Source of the DNA: Streptomyces sp. NBC_01255
GTDB taxonomy: Bacteria > Actinomycetota > Actinomycetes > Streptomycetales > Streptomycetaceae
Reading direction: 5' to 3'
Length of the DNA: 64,000 nt
Assembly: GCF_036226445.1 (NCBI RefSeq)
Contig: NZ_CP108474.1
Span: 4,340,001-4,404,000, forward strand
Shown: positions 40,624-49,362 of the stretch, piece by piece
How positions within the stretch are numbered: the first letter of the stretch is position 1
How the letters are laid out: every line of letters starts with the position of its first letter
The notes under the pieces: generated by a model
What the model was told of the DNA's origin: nothing
Database searches by the model: none
The model's input: the letters and a program-made list of their open reading frames with translations, nothing else
Position numbers and translations under genes: made by a program

Positions 40624-41151
40624 GTGGCCGAGCAGCTGTACGCGATCCTCAAGACCAGCCTGGGTGACATCGAGGTCCGGCTGATGCCGTTCCACGCCCC
40701 GAAGACGGTGCGCAACTTCGTCGAACTCGCCTCCGGCGAGCGCGAGTGGACGCACCCCGCCACCGGCACGGTCTCCTCGGATCCGCTCTACGACGGCACG
40801 GTCTTCCACCGGGTCATCAAGGGCTTCATGATCCAGGGCGGCGACCCGCTGGGGAACGGCACGGGCGGACCCGGGTACGAGTTCGCCGACGAGTTCCACC
40901 CGGAGCTCTTCTTCGACCGTCCGTACCTGCTGGCCATGGCCAACGCCGGCCCGGGCACCAACGGCTCGCAGTTCTTCGTCACGGTCGGCGCCGCGACCTG
41001 GCTGAACCGGAAGCACACCATCTTCGGCGAGGTCGCGGGCCAGGAGAGCCGGAAGGTCGTGGACGCGATCGCGGCGGTCGCGACCGACCCGCACACCGAG
41101 CGTCCGCTCCAGGACGTGGTGATCGACTCCGTGGTGATCGAGAAGCGCTGA
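40624..41151 (+). CDS. Cyclophilin-type peptidyl-prolyl cis-trans isomerase
   Basis: 175 residues, cytoplasmic (no signal). Motifs are FHRVIKGFMIQGGDPLGNGT (catalytic Arg in FHRV), GTNGSQFFVTV and KHTIFGEV. GTG 40624 has GGAAGG at 6 bp. Folding catalyst, conserved next to the rhomboid gene in Streptomyces. Confidence 0.96.
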   Translation: MAEQLYAILKTSLGDIEVRLMPFHAPKTVRNFVELASGEREWTHPATGTVSSDPLYDGTVFHRVIKGFMIQGGDPLGNGTGGPGYEFADEFHPELFFDRPYLLAMANAGPGTNGSQFFVTVGAATWLNRKHTIFGEVAGQESRKVVDAIAAVATDPHTERPLQDVVIDSVVIEKR

Positions 41152-41191
41152 GGCGAAAGTGACGGAAGGGACGCAAGGGAAGGAACCTCCC

Positions 41192-42058
41192 ATGGACCCG
41201 CAGTCCGGTCTGCCCCGCTGCTATCGCCACCCGGAGGCCGAGACCGGCATCCGCTGCGCCCGCTGCGACAAGCCCATCTGCCCGCAGTGCATGATCTCCG
41301 CCTCGGTCGGTTTCCAGTGCCCTGACTGTGTGCGCAACGGTTCGGGAACCGGCCATGCCGCCGACGCCAACCAGCCCCGGACGCTCGCGGGCGGCCGGGT
41401 GGCGGCCGACGACCGTCTGGTCACCAAGATCCTCATCGGGATCAACCTCGCGGTCTACCTCATGGTGCTGCTGTTCGGGGACCGGCTCGTCGACGAGCTC
41501 GTGCTCATCGGCTACGCCTACATGCCGGCCCTCGGCGAGTTGGTCGGGGTCGCGGACGGCGAGTGGTACCGGCTGCTGACGGCGACCGTCCTCCACCAGG
41601 AGGTCTGGCACATCCTCTTCAACGTGCTGGGCCTGTGGGTGATCGGCGGGATCGTCGAGCCCGAGCTCGGCCGGATCCGGTACACGGTCCTGTGCGTGCT
41701 CTCCGGGCTCTCAGGCTCCGTGCTCGCCTATCTCGTCGCCGCACAGAACCAGCCCTCGCTGGGCGCCTCCGGCGTCGTCTACGGCCTGATCGGCGCCTGG
41801 GTCGTGCTGGCCCGCCGCAAGCGGCACGACATGCGGCCGGTGGTCCTCTTCGTGGCGCTGTCGCTGCTCATGACCTTCACCCGTCCGGGGATCTCCTGGG
41901 AGGCCCACGTCGGCGGTCTCGTCGCGGGCGTCCTGGTGACGTACGCGCTGTTGCACGCGCCGAGGGCGCGCAGGGACCTCGTGCAGTACGGGGCCTGTGG
42001 ACTGGTGCTCCTGCTCGACCTGGGGCTGGTGCTTGCCCGATCCGCTGCGCTCACCTGA
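41192..42058 (+). CDS. Rhomboid-family intramembrane serine protease with N-terminal zinc ribbon
   Basis: 288 residues from ATG 41192 (AAGGAA upstream). An N-terminal Cys/His cluster (C10, H13, C22, C25, C30, C33, C43, C46) suggests a B-box-like zinc module. Six TM helices follow, with catalytic Ser193 (LGASGVVYG) and His239 (WEAHVGG), and the HxxxN loop near 140-144. Cleaves membrane proteins; substrates are unknown. Confidence 0.93.
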   Translation: MDPQSGLPRCYRHPEAETGIRCARCDKPICPQCMISASVGFQCPDCVRNGSGTGHAADANQPRTLAGGRVAADDRLVTKILIGINLAVYLMVLLFGDRLVDELVLIGYAYMPALGELVGVADGEWYRLLTATVLHQEVWHILFNVLGLWVIGGIVEPELGRIRYTVLCVLSGLSGSVLAYLVAAQNQPSLGASGVVYGLIGAWVVLARRKRHDMRPVVLFVALSLLMTFTRPGISWEAHVGGLVAGVLVTYALLHAPRARRDLVQYGACGLVLLLDLGLVLARSAALT

Positions 42059-42069
42059 GCGCAGGGGGC

Positions 42070-42315
42070 TGTGGACGAGCTTTTCTTCGAGCTTTCCCCA
42101 GAGTTATCCACAGTGTGTGGCGGCTCACCCCCGCACTGTGGGGAAACACTGCACCCCTCGCCTCTGACCTGGTGTTTCTCCAGGGAGGCGAGGGGTGCGG
42201 CACGTTCTACGGCAGGTGATCGCGCTCACAAAGCGGTCATACCGGCGTCAACCTCGTCCAAGTTATCCACAGATCTTCGTAAGTTATCCAGTGCTGTGTA
42301 CAACGCTGTGGATAA
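42070..42315. promoter_or_regulatory. DnaA-box cluster outside oriC
   Basis: Three perfect TTATCCACA boxes: 42104-42112 (+), 42263-42271 (+) and 42307-42315 (-). Degenerate boxes are at 42070 (-), 42138 (-) and 42284 (+). They fill the 330-bp gap between the rhomboid and crgA genes, about 24 kb from oriC. No gene is visible in the gap. Confidence 0.8.
42151..42198. terminator. Long hairpin inside the DnaA-box cluster
   Basis: 14-bp perfect stem GCACCCCTCGCCTC with a 20-base loop that itself contains CCTGG/CCAGG. Likely a terminator for the rhomboid gene and, in reverse, for crgA. Confidence 0.75.
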
Positions 42316-42388
42316 GTTCAGGGGAGAGCTTGACGAGCCGCCGGTCCAGCCGATAAATCGCGGGCTTTTTCGCTACTTCGCTACTTCG

Positions 42389-42643
42389 CTACTTCCACTG
42401 CGTGGAGACACCGAAGCCCGCCGCGATGAAGCCGAAGCCCACCACGATGTTCCAGTTGCGGATCGCCTCGATCGGCATCGAACCGTCGGTGACGTAGAAG
42501 ACCACGATCCACACCAGCCCGATGGCGAACAACGCCAGCATCACGGGGGCCACCCAGCTGTGGTTCGTCAGCTTGATGTTGGTGGCCTGCTTGGCAGGCG
42601 TAGGCGTGAAGTCGGCCTTCTTGCGGATACGTGACTTCGGCAC
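42389..42643 (-). CDS. crgA: Cell division protein CrgA
   Basis: 84 residues, with N-terminal [15 protein letters not shown] and two TM helices ([20 protein letters not shown] and [17 protein letters not shown]). CrgA inhibits or coordinates FtsZ-ring formation in aerial hyphae and links divisome proteins. Short C-terminus STQWK. GTG 42643. Confidence 0.97.
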   Translation of the reverse strand: MPKSRIRKKADFTPTPAKQATNIKLTNHSWVAPVMLALFAIGLVWIVVFYVTDGSMPIEAIRNWNIVVGFGFIAAGFGVSTQWK

Positions 42644-42783
42644 GAGGGACTCTCCTGTCGATGCGCTGCGTGACCGCGCAGGGAACTGTGGCTGGCGCCG
42701 GGATGTGACGTAGGAGGAAGACTGCGTCCCCCGGGCGTCCGTTAGCGTAGTGGTTCCGCGGCACCGAAGGGGATCAGGGTACG

Positions 42784-43551
42784 TTGAGCAATTCCGCCGA
42801 CACTCCCACAGGGCCGGGCCGCACCACGAGGTGGCGCCCCGTCCGGGTGCTCACCCTTGCCGTCTTCGCCCTCGCCGGACTGATCTTCGTCACGAGTTTC
42901 AACACCGCCAAGGGCACCAACATCCGCACGGACGCCTCGCTGCTCAGGCTCTCCGACCTCATCGAGGAACGCAGCCACAAGAACGCCGGGCTCGACGAGT
43001 CCACCGCCGCCCTCCGCTCCCAGGTCGACGGCCTCGCCGCCCGCGACGACGGTTCCACCCGTGCGGAGGACGCGAGGCTCGACGCCCTCGAAGCGACCGC
43101 GGGGACCAAGGAGGTGTCCGGCTCCGGCCTCACCGTCACCCTCGACGACGCCCCGCCCAACGCCCAGGCGGCCCCGGGCTACCCCGAGCCGCAGGCGAAC
43201 GACCTCGTCATCCACCAGCAGGACCTCCAGGCCGTCGTCAACGCCCTGTGGCAGGGCGGCGCCAAGGGCATCCGCGTGATGGACCAGCGGCTCATCTCCA
43301 CCAGTGCCGTGCGCTGCGTCGGCAACACCCTGATCCTCCAGGGCCGCGTCTACTCGCCTCCGTACAAGATCACGGCCGTCGGCGACCGCGGGAAGCTGAG
43401 CAAAGCGCTCACCGAGTCCCCCGCCCTCCAGAACTACCAGCTGTACGTCAAGGCGTACGGGCTCGGCTGGAAAGTCGACGACCACAAGGCGGTGACTCTG
43501 CCCGGCTACTCGGGCACAGTGGACCTCCACTACGCGAAGCCGGTGAGCTGA
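42784..43551 (+). CDS. DUF881 membrane-anchored protein
   Basis: 255 residues from TTG 42784. One N-terminal TM helix ([20 protein letters not shown]), a coiled-coil stretch (about 50-95) and the DUF881 fold ([50 protein letters not shown]) follow. It is in the conserved crgA-DUF881-sortase order. Function unproven; an envelope or division role is assumed from context. Confidence 0.9.
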   Translation: MSNSADTPTGPGRTTRWRPVRVLTLAVFALAGLIFVTSFNTAKGTNIRTDASLLRLSDLIEERSHKNAGLDESTAALRSQVDGLAARDDGSTRAEDARLDALEATAGTKEVSGSGLTVTLDDAPPNAQAAPGYPEPQANDLVIHQQDLQAVVNALWQGGAKGIRVMDQRLISTSAVRCVGNTLILQGRVYSPPYKITAVGDRGKLSKALTESPALQNYQLYVKAYGLGWKVDDHKAVTLPGYSGTVDLHYAKPVS

Positions 43552-43576
43552 CCGGAGGGACTGCGGGGAGGGGCGC

Positions 43577-44293
43577 GTGGGCGGCTTGCGTCTCGTCGTG
43601 CGGACCTTCAGCGAGCTGTGCCTCACCGTCGGCACCCTGATCGTCCTCTTCGTCGTCTACGTCCTGTACTGGACCGGTGTCCAGGCCGAGAGCGCGAGCG
43701 CCGGCCAGATCGACACCCTCCAGCGGGCGTGGGCGGACGCACCGCTCGCACCGCCGCCCGCGCCGGGGTCCTCATCCCCGCCGCCCGCCCCCGAGACGCG
43801 CCCCTACGCCCCCGGCAAGGGGATCGCCGTCATGTACGTCCCCCGGCTCGGCAAGGACTGGAAGTGGCCCGTCCTCGAAGGCACCGGCCCGGGCGTCCTG
43901 AAGAAGGGCCTCGGGCACTACGCGGCCACGGCACGCCTCGGCGCGACCGGGAACTTCGCCGTCGCCGGCCATCGCCGCACGTACGGCGACCCCTTCAAGG
44001 ACTTCCCGCGGCTGCGCCCCGGCGACGCGGTCGTCCTCACCGACGGGACCACGTGGTTCACGTACCGGATCGACCGCGGCTCCTACAGGACCCTGCCCAC
44101 CGACGTCGGGGTCGTCGCCCCCGTACCGAAGCCGCTCAGGAAGAACGCGGCCGGCTACGACGGGCCAGGCCGCTACCTCACCCTCACCACCTGCGAGCCC
44201 GAGTGGGGCAGCAGCCACCGGCTGATCGTCTGGGCGCACCTCGACGCCACGCAGCCGGTGACCGACGGTCGTCCACAGGCTTTGGGCAGCTGA
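43577..44293 (+). CDS. Class E sortase (first of three)
   Basis: 238 residues. One N-terminal TM helix (ELCLTVGTLIVLFVVYVLYW), a Pro-rich linker, then the sortase domain: catalytic His in NFAVAGHRRT, Cys in LTLTTCEPEW, Arg in SSHRLIVWAH. Shorter than the SrtE1-like paralogue at 45151. GTG 43577. Confidence 0.9.
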   Translation: MGGLRLVVRTFSELCLTVGTLIVLFVVYVLYWTGVQAESASAGQIDTLQRAWADAPLAPPPAPGSSSPPPAPETRPYAPGKGIAVMYVPRLGKDWKWPVLEGTGPGVLKKGLGHYAATARLGATGNFAVAGHRRTYGDPFKDFPRLRPGDAVVLTDGTTWFTYRIDRGSYRTLPTDVGVVAPVPKPLRKNAAGYDGPGRYLTLTTCEPEWGSSHRLIVWAHLDATQPVTDGRPQALGS

Positions 44294-44357
44294 CCCCCCA
44301 CAGCCCCCTCGCCCCGTACTCTGGTCCCCGTAACGAACGGAAGGGGCGGTCGACGTC

Positions 44358-44519
44358 ATGTACGGCTGGATCTGGAGGCATCTGCCGGGCAACGCGTGGG
44401 TGCGGGCACTGATCTCGATCGTGCTGGTGCTCGCGGTTGTCTACGCCCTCTTCCAGTACGTGTTCCCCTGGGCGGAGCCCCTGCTTCCGTTCAACGATGT
44501 GACGGTGGACGGCCAGTGA
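44358..44519 (+). CDS. 53-residue membrane protein
   Basis: Begins MYGWIWRHLPGNAWVRALIS; one TM helix (about 17-38), then a short exported tail ending VTVDGQ. ATG 44358 has GGAAGGGG upstream at 12 bp, and its stop overlaps the start of the next gene (GTGA). This overlap, with coding-like GC at third positions, supports it as real. Function unknown. Confidence 0.75.
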   Translation: MYGWIWRHLPGNAWVRALISIVLVLAVVYALFQYVFPWAEPLLPFNDVTVDGQ

Positions 44520-45154
44520 GCGCGCGAATTCTCGTCGTCGACAACTACGACAGCTTCGTCTTCAACCTCGTTCAGTACCTCTACCAGCTCGGTGCCGAGT
44601 GCGAAGTCCTCCGCAATGACGAGGTCGAGCTGAGCCACGCACAGGACGGCTTCGACGGCGTCCTGCTGTCGCCCGGGCCCGGCGCGCCCGAGCAGGCCGG
44701 GGTCTGCATCGACATGGTCCGGCACTGCGCCGCCACCGGCGTGCCCGTCTTCGGCGTCTGCCTCGGCATGCAGTCGATGGCCGTGGCGTACGGCGGTGTC
44801 GTCGACCGCGCGCCCGAACTGCTGCACGGCAAGACGTCCCCCGTCACGCACGAGGGGAAGGGCGTCTTCGCAGGCCTCCCCTCGCCCTTCACGGCGACCC
44901 GCTACCACTCGCTGGCCGCCGAGCCCGCCGCCCTGCCGGCCGAGCTCGAGGTCACCGCGCGGACCGAGGACGGCATCATCATGGGGCTGCGCCACCGTGA
45001 ACTGCCCGTCGAAGGCGTCCAGTTCCACCCCGAGTCGGTCCTCACCGAGCACGGCCACCTCATGCTCGCCAACTGGCTGGAGCGGTGCGGCGACAAGGGG
45101 GCGGTCGGCCGGTCGGCGGGGCTCGCGCCGGTGGTGGGCAAGGCCGTCGCGTGA
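44516..45154 (+). CDS. pabA: Anthranilate / aminodeoxychorismate synthase glutamine amidotransferase
   Basis: 212 residues, class I glutamine amidotransferase. Triad: Cys in VFGVCLGMQS, His and Glu in VQFHPESVL; N-terminal ILVVDNYDSFVFNLVQYL. It supplies ammonia to chorismate for PABA or anthranilate, but no synthase partner gene is adjacent. It overlaps its neighbours at both ends (GTGA each), locked between the small membrane protein and a sortase. Confidence 0.9.
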   Translation: MSARILVVDNYDSFVFNLVQYLYQLGAECEVLRNDEVELSHAQDGFDGVLLSPGPGAPEQAGVCIDMVRHCAATGVPVFGVCLGMQSMAVAYGGVVDRAPELLHGKTSPVTHEGKGVFAGLPSPFTATRYHSLAAEPAALPAELEVTARTEDGIIMGLRHRELPVEGVQFHPESVLTEHGHLMLANWLERCGDKGAVGRSAGLAPVVGKAVA

Positions 45155-46314
45155 CGGCGGGCTCGCCGTGGTTCCGGGACGCGGGAGGCCCGGGGCCCGA
45201 GCCGATACCCGTGGACCCGTACGGGCAGGGGGAGCAACTCCCTTACGAGCCGACGGCGTACGAGCCGACGGCGTACGAACCGTCGTACGAGCCCGTGTAC
45301 GAGGCTCCGGCTGTCCCCGCGTACGAGGGTCCGTACGAGCCGCCGTATGAGGCTCCGTACGAGGCGGCCTCTCACGAGCCCGCGTACGCGTCGTACGCGC
45401 CGGAGGAGCCCCCACAGGCCCCACCGGCCCCACGGGACGAGACGGTGGCCCTGCGGGCCGTGGAGACGCCTCAGACGCCTCAGACGCCTCAGGGGCCCGG
45501 ACGGGCCGAGCGGCGCCGCGCGGCCAAAGGCGGCAGAGGCAAGAGCCGCGGCAGCGCCGCCCCCACCGCCACCACGGGGACGGCCACCGAATCCCGCCCT
45601 CTCTCCCGCGTCGAGGCCCGCCGCGCAGCCCGTGCGGCCAAGGACAGCGTCGGTGTCGTCGCCAGCCGGATCATCGGCGAACTCTTCATCACCTTCGGCG
45701 TCGTCATGCTGCTCTTCGTCACCTACCAGCTGTGGTGGACGAACATCCGCGCCGGCCAGCAGACCGACCGCGCCAAGGAACAGATAGAGGACACCTGGGC
45801 GAAGGGCGACAGCAAGCCGGAGGCCTTCGAGCCCGGCGAGGGCTTCGCCATCATGTACATCCCCAAGCTCGACGTCGTCGTGCCCATCGCCGAGGGCATC
45901 AACAAGACCAAGGTCCTCGACAAGGGCATGGTCGGCCACTACGCCGACGGCAAGCTCAAGACGGCCATGCCGTCCGACAAGCAGGGCAACTTCGCCGTGG
46001 CCGGACACCGCAACACGCACGGCGAACCGTTCCGGTACGTCAACCAGCTCAAGCCCGGCGACCCGATCGTCGTCGAGACCCAGGACGCGTACTACACCTA
46101 CGCGATGGCGAGCATCCTGCCCCAGACCTCGCCGTCGAACGTCGCGGTGATCGACCCGGTCCCGAAGGGCTCCGGCTTCACCAAGCCCGGCCGGTACATC
46201 ACGCTGACCACGTGCACGCCCGAATTCACCAGCACGTACCGCATGATCGTCTGGGGCACGCTGGTCGAGGAACGCCCGCGCAGCAAGGGAAAGCCCGAGG
46301 CACTCGTAGGCTGA
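45151..46314 (+). CDS. srtE1: Class E sortase, SrtE1-like, with long cytoplasmic N-terminus
   Basis: 387 residues. The N-terminal ~100 residues are a Tyr-Glu-Pro repeat region (YEPTAYEPSYEPVYEAP), then Arg/Lys-rich sequence and a TM helix (IGELFITFGVVMLLFVTYQL). The sortase core has catalytic His (NFAVAGHRNTHG), Cys (TLTTCTPEF) and Arg (STYRMIVWG). In S. coelicolor SrtE1 and SrtE2 anchor LAXTG chaplins needed for aerial hyphae. The name is assigned by size and order. Confidence 0.9.
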   Translation: MTAGSPWFRDAGGPGPEPIPVDPYGQGEQLPYEPTAYEPTAYEPSYEPVYEAPAVPAYEGPYEPPYEAPYEAASHEPAYASYAPEEPPQAPPAPRDETVALRAVETPQTPQTPQGPGRAERRRAAKGGRGKSRGSAAPTATTGTATESRPLSRVEARRAARAAKDSVGVVASRIIGELFITFGVVMLLFVTYQLWWTNIRAGQQTDRAKEQIEDTWAKGDSKPEAFEPGEGFAIMYIPKLDVVVPIAEGINKTKVLDKGMVGHYADGKLKTAMPSDKQGNFAVAGHRNTHGEPFRYVNQLKPGDPIVVETQDAYYTYAMASILPQTSPSNVAVIDPVPKGSGFTKPGRYITLTTCTPEFTSTYRMIVWGTLVEERPRSKGKPEALVG

Positions 46315-46351
46315 GACCCCACACCTCCGGACGGGACGACGGGACGACCTA

Positions 46352-47026
46352 GTGGCACGCGCGCGCAACCGGATCGCCGGGATCATCAGCGTCTTCGGCG
46401 AACTCCTCATCACAGCGGGTCTGGTGCTCGGACTCTTCGTCGTCTACTCGCTGTGGTGGACCAACGTCCTCGCCGACCGCGCGGCCGACCAGGACGGCGC
46501 CCAGGTCCGCGACCGCTGGGCCGACGGCCCCGGCGCCCTCGACACCAAGGACGGCATCGGCTTCCTGCACGTGCCGGCCATGAACAACGGCGAGGTCCTG
46601 GTCAAGCAGGGCACCACCCCCGGCATCCTGAACAACGGCGTCGCCGGCTACTACACCGACCCGATAAAGTCCGCCCTCCCGCAGGACAAGAAGGGCAACT
46701 TCACACTGGCCGCGCACCGCGACGGGCACGGCGCGAAGTTCCACAACATCCACAAGCTGAAGACCGGCGACCCGATCGTCTTCGAGTCCAAGGACACCTG
46801 GTACGTCTACAAGGTCTACAAGACGCTGCCGGAGACCACGAAGTTCAACGTGGACGTCCTCCAGCCCGTCCCGAAGGAATCCGGCGTGAGCAAGCCGGGC
46901 CGCTACATCACGCTGACGACCTGCACCCCGATGTACACCTCGGACTACCGGTACATCGTCTGGGGCGAACTGGAACGCACGGAGAAGGTCGACCGCGACC
47001 GCACCCCGCCGGCGGAGCTGCGCTGA
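46352..47026 (+). CDS. srtE2: Class E sortase, SrtE2-like
   Basis: 224 residues. TM helix near the N-terminus (GELLITAGLVLGLFVVYSLW), then catalytic His (NFTLAAHRDGHG), Cys (TLTTCTPMY) and Arg (SDYRYIVWG). Nearly the same core as the upstream srtE1-like protein but without the long N-terminal extension. GTG 46352; weak ribosome site. The unit ends at the hairpin at 47041. Confidence 0.9.
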   Translation: MARARNRIAGIISVFGELLITAGLVLGLFVVYSLWWTNVLADRAADQDGAQVRDRWADGPGALDTKDGIGFLHVPAMNNGEVLVKQGTTPGILNNGVAGYYTDPIKSALPQDKKGNFTLAAHRDGHGAKFHNIHKLKTGDPIVFESKDTWYVYKVYKTLPETTKFNVDVLQPVPKESGVSKPGRYITLTTCTPMYTSDYRYIVWGELERTEKVDRDRTPPAELR

Positions 47027-47040
47027 CGTTCGGCCGACGA

Positions 47041-47083
47041 ACGACCGAGCCCCGGCATCCCAAGGATGCCGGGGCTCGGTCGT
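47041..47083. terminator. Bidirectional terminator, srtE2 / pknB
   Basis: Perfect 20-bp stem (ACGACCGAGCCCCGGCATCC and complement) with a CAA loop between convergent genes. Confidence 0.92.
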
Positions 47084-47124
47084 GTCCAGGTGCACGAGTA
47101 CGGGTGCGGGTACGGGTGCGGCCG

Positions 47125-49191
47125 TCAGTCGAAGAAGCCGCCGCCGCCGTTGTCGTTCCCGCCCTGGTCTCCACCCTGGTCTCCACCCGGGTTGCCACCC
47201 GGGTTTCCGCCTTGGTCGCCAACGGTGCCGCCCACGGTGATGATGGTCACCGGAGTGTTGGGGTCGACCATCGAACCCGGTGCAGGGTTCGAGGTGATCA
47301 CCGTGGCGTCCTCCTTGTCGGAGCCCTGCTGGACGACGTTCGTCAGGCCCATGCCCAGAAGCAGGTCCCTGACCTCCTTGAACTGCTTCGTGGCGATGTC
47401 CGCCGGGATCTGGATCTGGGTCACCTGCGGGCCCTTGGAGACCTTCAGCGTGATCTGAACGTCCTTCGGCTGGTCCGTGCCGCCCTGCGGGGTCATGTCG
47501 ACGACCGTGCCCTTGGGCAGGTCGCTGTCCACTTCCTCTTGGTTGATCTTGTTGAAGCCGACGGCGTTCAGCTGCTGGACCGCCTGGTCGTAGGTCCGGC
47601 CCTTCTGGTCGGGAAGCTCGGACAGCATCTGCTTCGCGACGGTGATCGTCACCTCGGAGTTCTTCTCCGCCTTGGAACCAGAGGTCGGGTCCGTACGCAG
47701 GACCGTGCCCGGGTCCTCCTGGGACTCCTCCTGCTCGACCTTGACCTCGAAGCCCTTGTCCTTCAGGGTCTGCTCGGCGCGCTCCTGGGACTGCTCGATG
47801 ACGTCCGGGACCTCCACGAGGGGCGCGCCCTCGGAGACCCACACCTGGATCGTGCTGCCGGTGTCCATCTTCGCGACGTTGTCCGCGACCGGGACCTGGC
47901 GGCAGATGGAGCCCTTGGGCTCCTCGCAGCGCTCGGTGCCGGCCTCGACCGCCTTCACCTGGGCGTTCGTCGCGAGACCCTCCGCTGCCTTCAGCGGCTG
48001 ACCGACGAGCTGGGGGACCGTGACCTGCTGGGGCCCCTCCTTCTTGTCCATCAGCGAGACACCGATGAAGATCGCGCCGACAAGCACCAGGATGCCCGCG
48101 AGAACCAGCAGGATCGTCGAGGTGTTCGACTTCTTCTGGCCACCGCCGCGACGACGGTCCGGACGGTCGTCATAGCCGTAGCCACCGTCGTCGCCGTTGA
48201 CCGGGGGCATCATCGACGTCTGACCGGCCGGGTCGGCCTGGCGCAGAGCGGTCGTCGGCTGGTCCTCCGGGTAGCCCCCGTAGCCCCCGCCGTACGCGGG
48301 CGCGCCGCCCATGCCCATCCCCATGCCCATCGCCGCGGCGGCCGCGACCGGCTGACCGTCGAGGCAGGCCTCGATGTCCGCGCGCATCTCGTCCGCCGAC
48401 TGGTAGCGGTAGTCGGGGTCCTTGACCAGCGCCTTGAGGACGATGGCGTCCATCGACGGCGTGATCTCGGGGTCGAAGTTGCTCGGCGGCTGCGGCTCCT
48501 CACGGACGTGCTGGTACGCGACCGCGACCGGAGAGTCGCCGATGAAGGGCGGACGGACGGTGAGGAGCTCGTACAGCAGGCAGCCGGCGGAGTACAGGTC
48601 GGACCGGGCGTCGACCTGCTCGCCCTTGGCCTGCTCCGGGGAGAGGTACTGGGCGGTGCCGATCACGGCGGCGGTCTGGGTCATGGTCATGCCCGCGTCG
48701 CCCATGGCGCGCGCGATGCCGAAGTCCATGACCTTGACCTGGCCGGTGCGCGTCAGCATGACGTTCGCCGGCTTGATGTCACGGTGCACGATGCCGGCGC
48801 GGTGCGAGTACTCGAGCGCCTGGAGGATGCCGACCGTCATCTCGAGCGTGCGCTCGGGCAGCAGCTTGCGGCCCGAGTGCAGCAGCTCGCGCAGGGTCGA
48901 CCCGTCGACGTACTCCATCACGATGTACGGGATGGAGACCCCGTCGACGTAGTCCTCGCCGGTGTCGTAGACCGCGACGATCGCCGGGTGGTTCAGCGAG
49001 GCGGCGGACTGTGCCTCACGGCGGAACCGGGCCTGGAAGGACGGATCGCGGGCCAGGTCGGCCCGCAGCGTCTTCACGGCGACGGTGCGGCCGAGCCGGG
49101 TGTCCTGGGCGATGTACACCTCGGCCATGCCACCACGGCCGAGCACCGAGCCCAGCTCGTACCGGCCGCCGAGGCGACGCGGCTCTTCCAT
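47125..49191 (-). CDS. pknB: PASTA-domain serine/threonine kinase PknB
   Basis: 688 residues from ATG 49191 (an in-frame start at 49263 is less likely). Kinase domain about 10-275: catalytic Lys40, HRD 136-138, DFG 156-158, activation loop with several Thr (MTMTQTAAVIGTAQYLSPEQ). A Gly/Met/Ala-rich linker, TM helix 358-380, four extracellular PASTA repeats (VTVPQLVGQPL, VEVPDVIEQS and two more) and a Gly/Asn/Asp tail follow. It senses muropeptides or lipid II and phosphorylates growth and division factors. Last gene of the fha-pstP-rodA-pbpA-pknB cluster. Confidence 0.97.
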   Translation of the reverse strand: MEEPRRLGGRYELGSVLGRGGMAEVYIAQDTRLGRTVAVKTLRADLARDPSFQARFRREAQSAASLNHPAIVAVYDTGEDYVDGVSIPYIVMEYVDGSTLRELLHSGRKLLPERTLEMTVGILQALEYSHRAGIVHRDIKPANVMLTRTGQVKVMDFGIARAMGDAGMTMTQTAAVIGTAQYLSPEQAKGEQVDARSDLYSAGCLLYELLTVRPPFIGDSPVAVAYQHVREEPQPPSNFDPEITPSMDAIVLKALVKDPDYRYQSADEMRADIEACLDGQPVAAAAAMGMGMGMGGAPAYGGGYGGYPEDQPTTALRQADPAGQTSMMPPVNGDDGGYGYDDRPDRRRGGGQKKSNTSTILLVLAGILVLVGAIFIGVSLMDKKEGPQQVTVPQLVGQPLKAAEGLATNAQVKAVEAGTERCEEPKGSICRQVPVADNVAKMDTGSTIQVWVSEGAPLVEVPDVIEQSQERAEQTLKDKGFEVKVEQEESQEDPGTVLRTDPTSGSKAEKNSEVTITVAKQMLSELPDQKGRTYDQAVQQLNAVGFNKINQEEVDSDLPKGTVVDMTPQGGTDQPKDVQITLKVSKGPQVTQIQIPADIATKQFKEVRDLLLGMGLTNVVQQGSDKEDATVITSNPAPGSMVDPNTPVTIITVGGTVGDQGGNPGGNPGGDQGGDQGGNDNGGGGFFD

Positions 49192-49362
49192 AGCTAATCC
49201 AGCCCTCTCCGTCTGTCCCGACCGCACCCATGGGTGGTCCGGCGGTGTGTGCTGTTCGCGCATACGCTACCGGCCCCTGGACGGCGTTCCGCTCGGGGCC
49301 GGTAGCTGATACCTGACCGGTACCTGGTTCGTACCGTCTCGGTGGTTCGTACCGTTCCGGGA

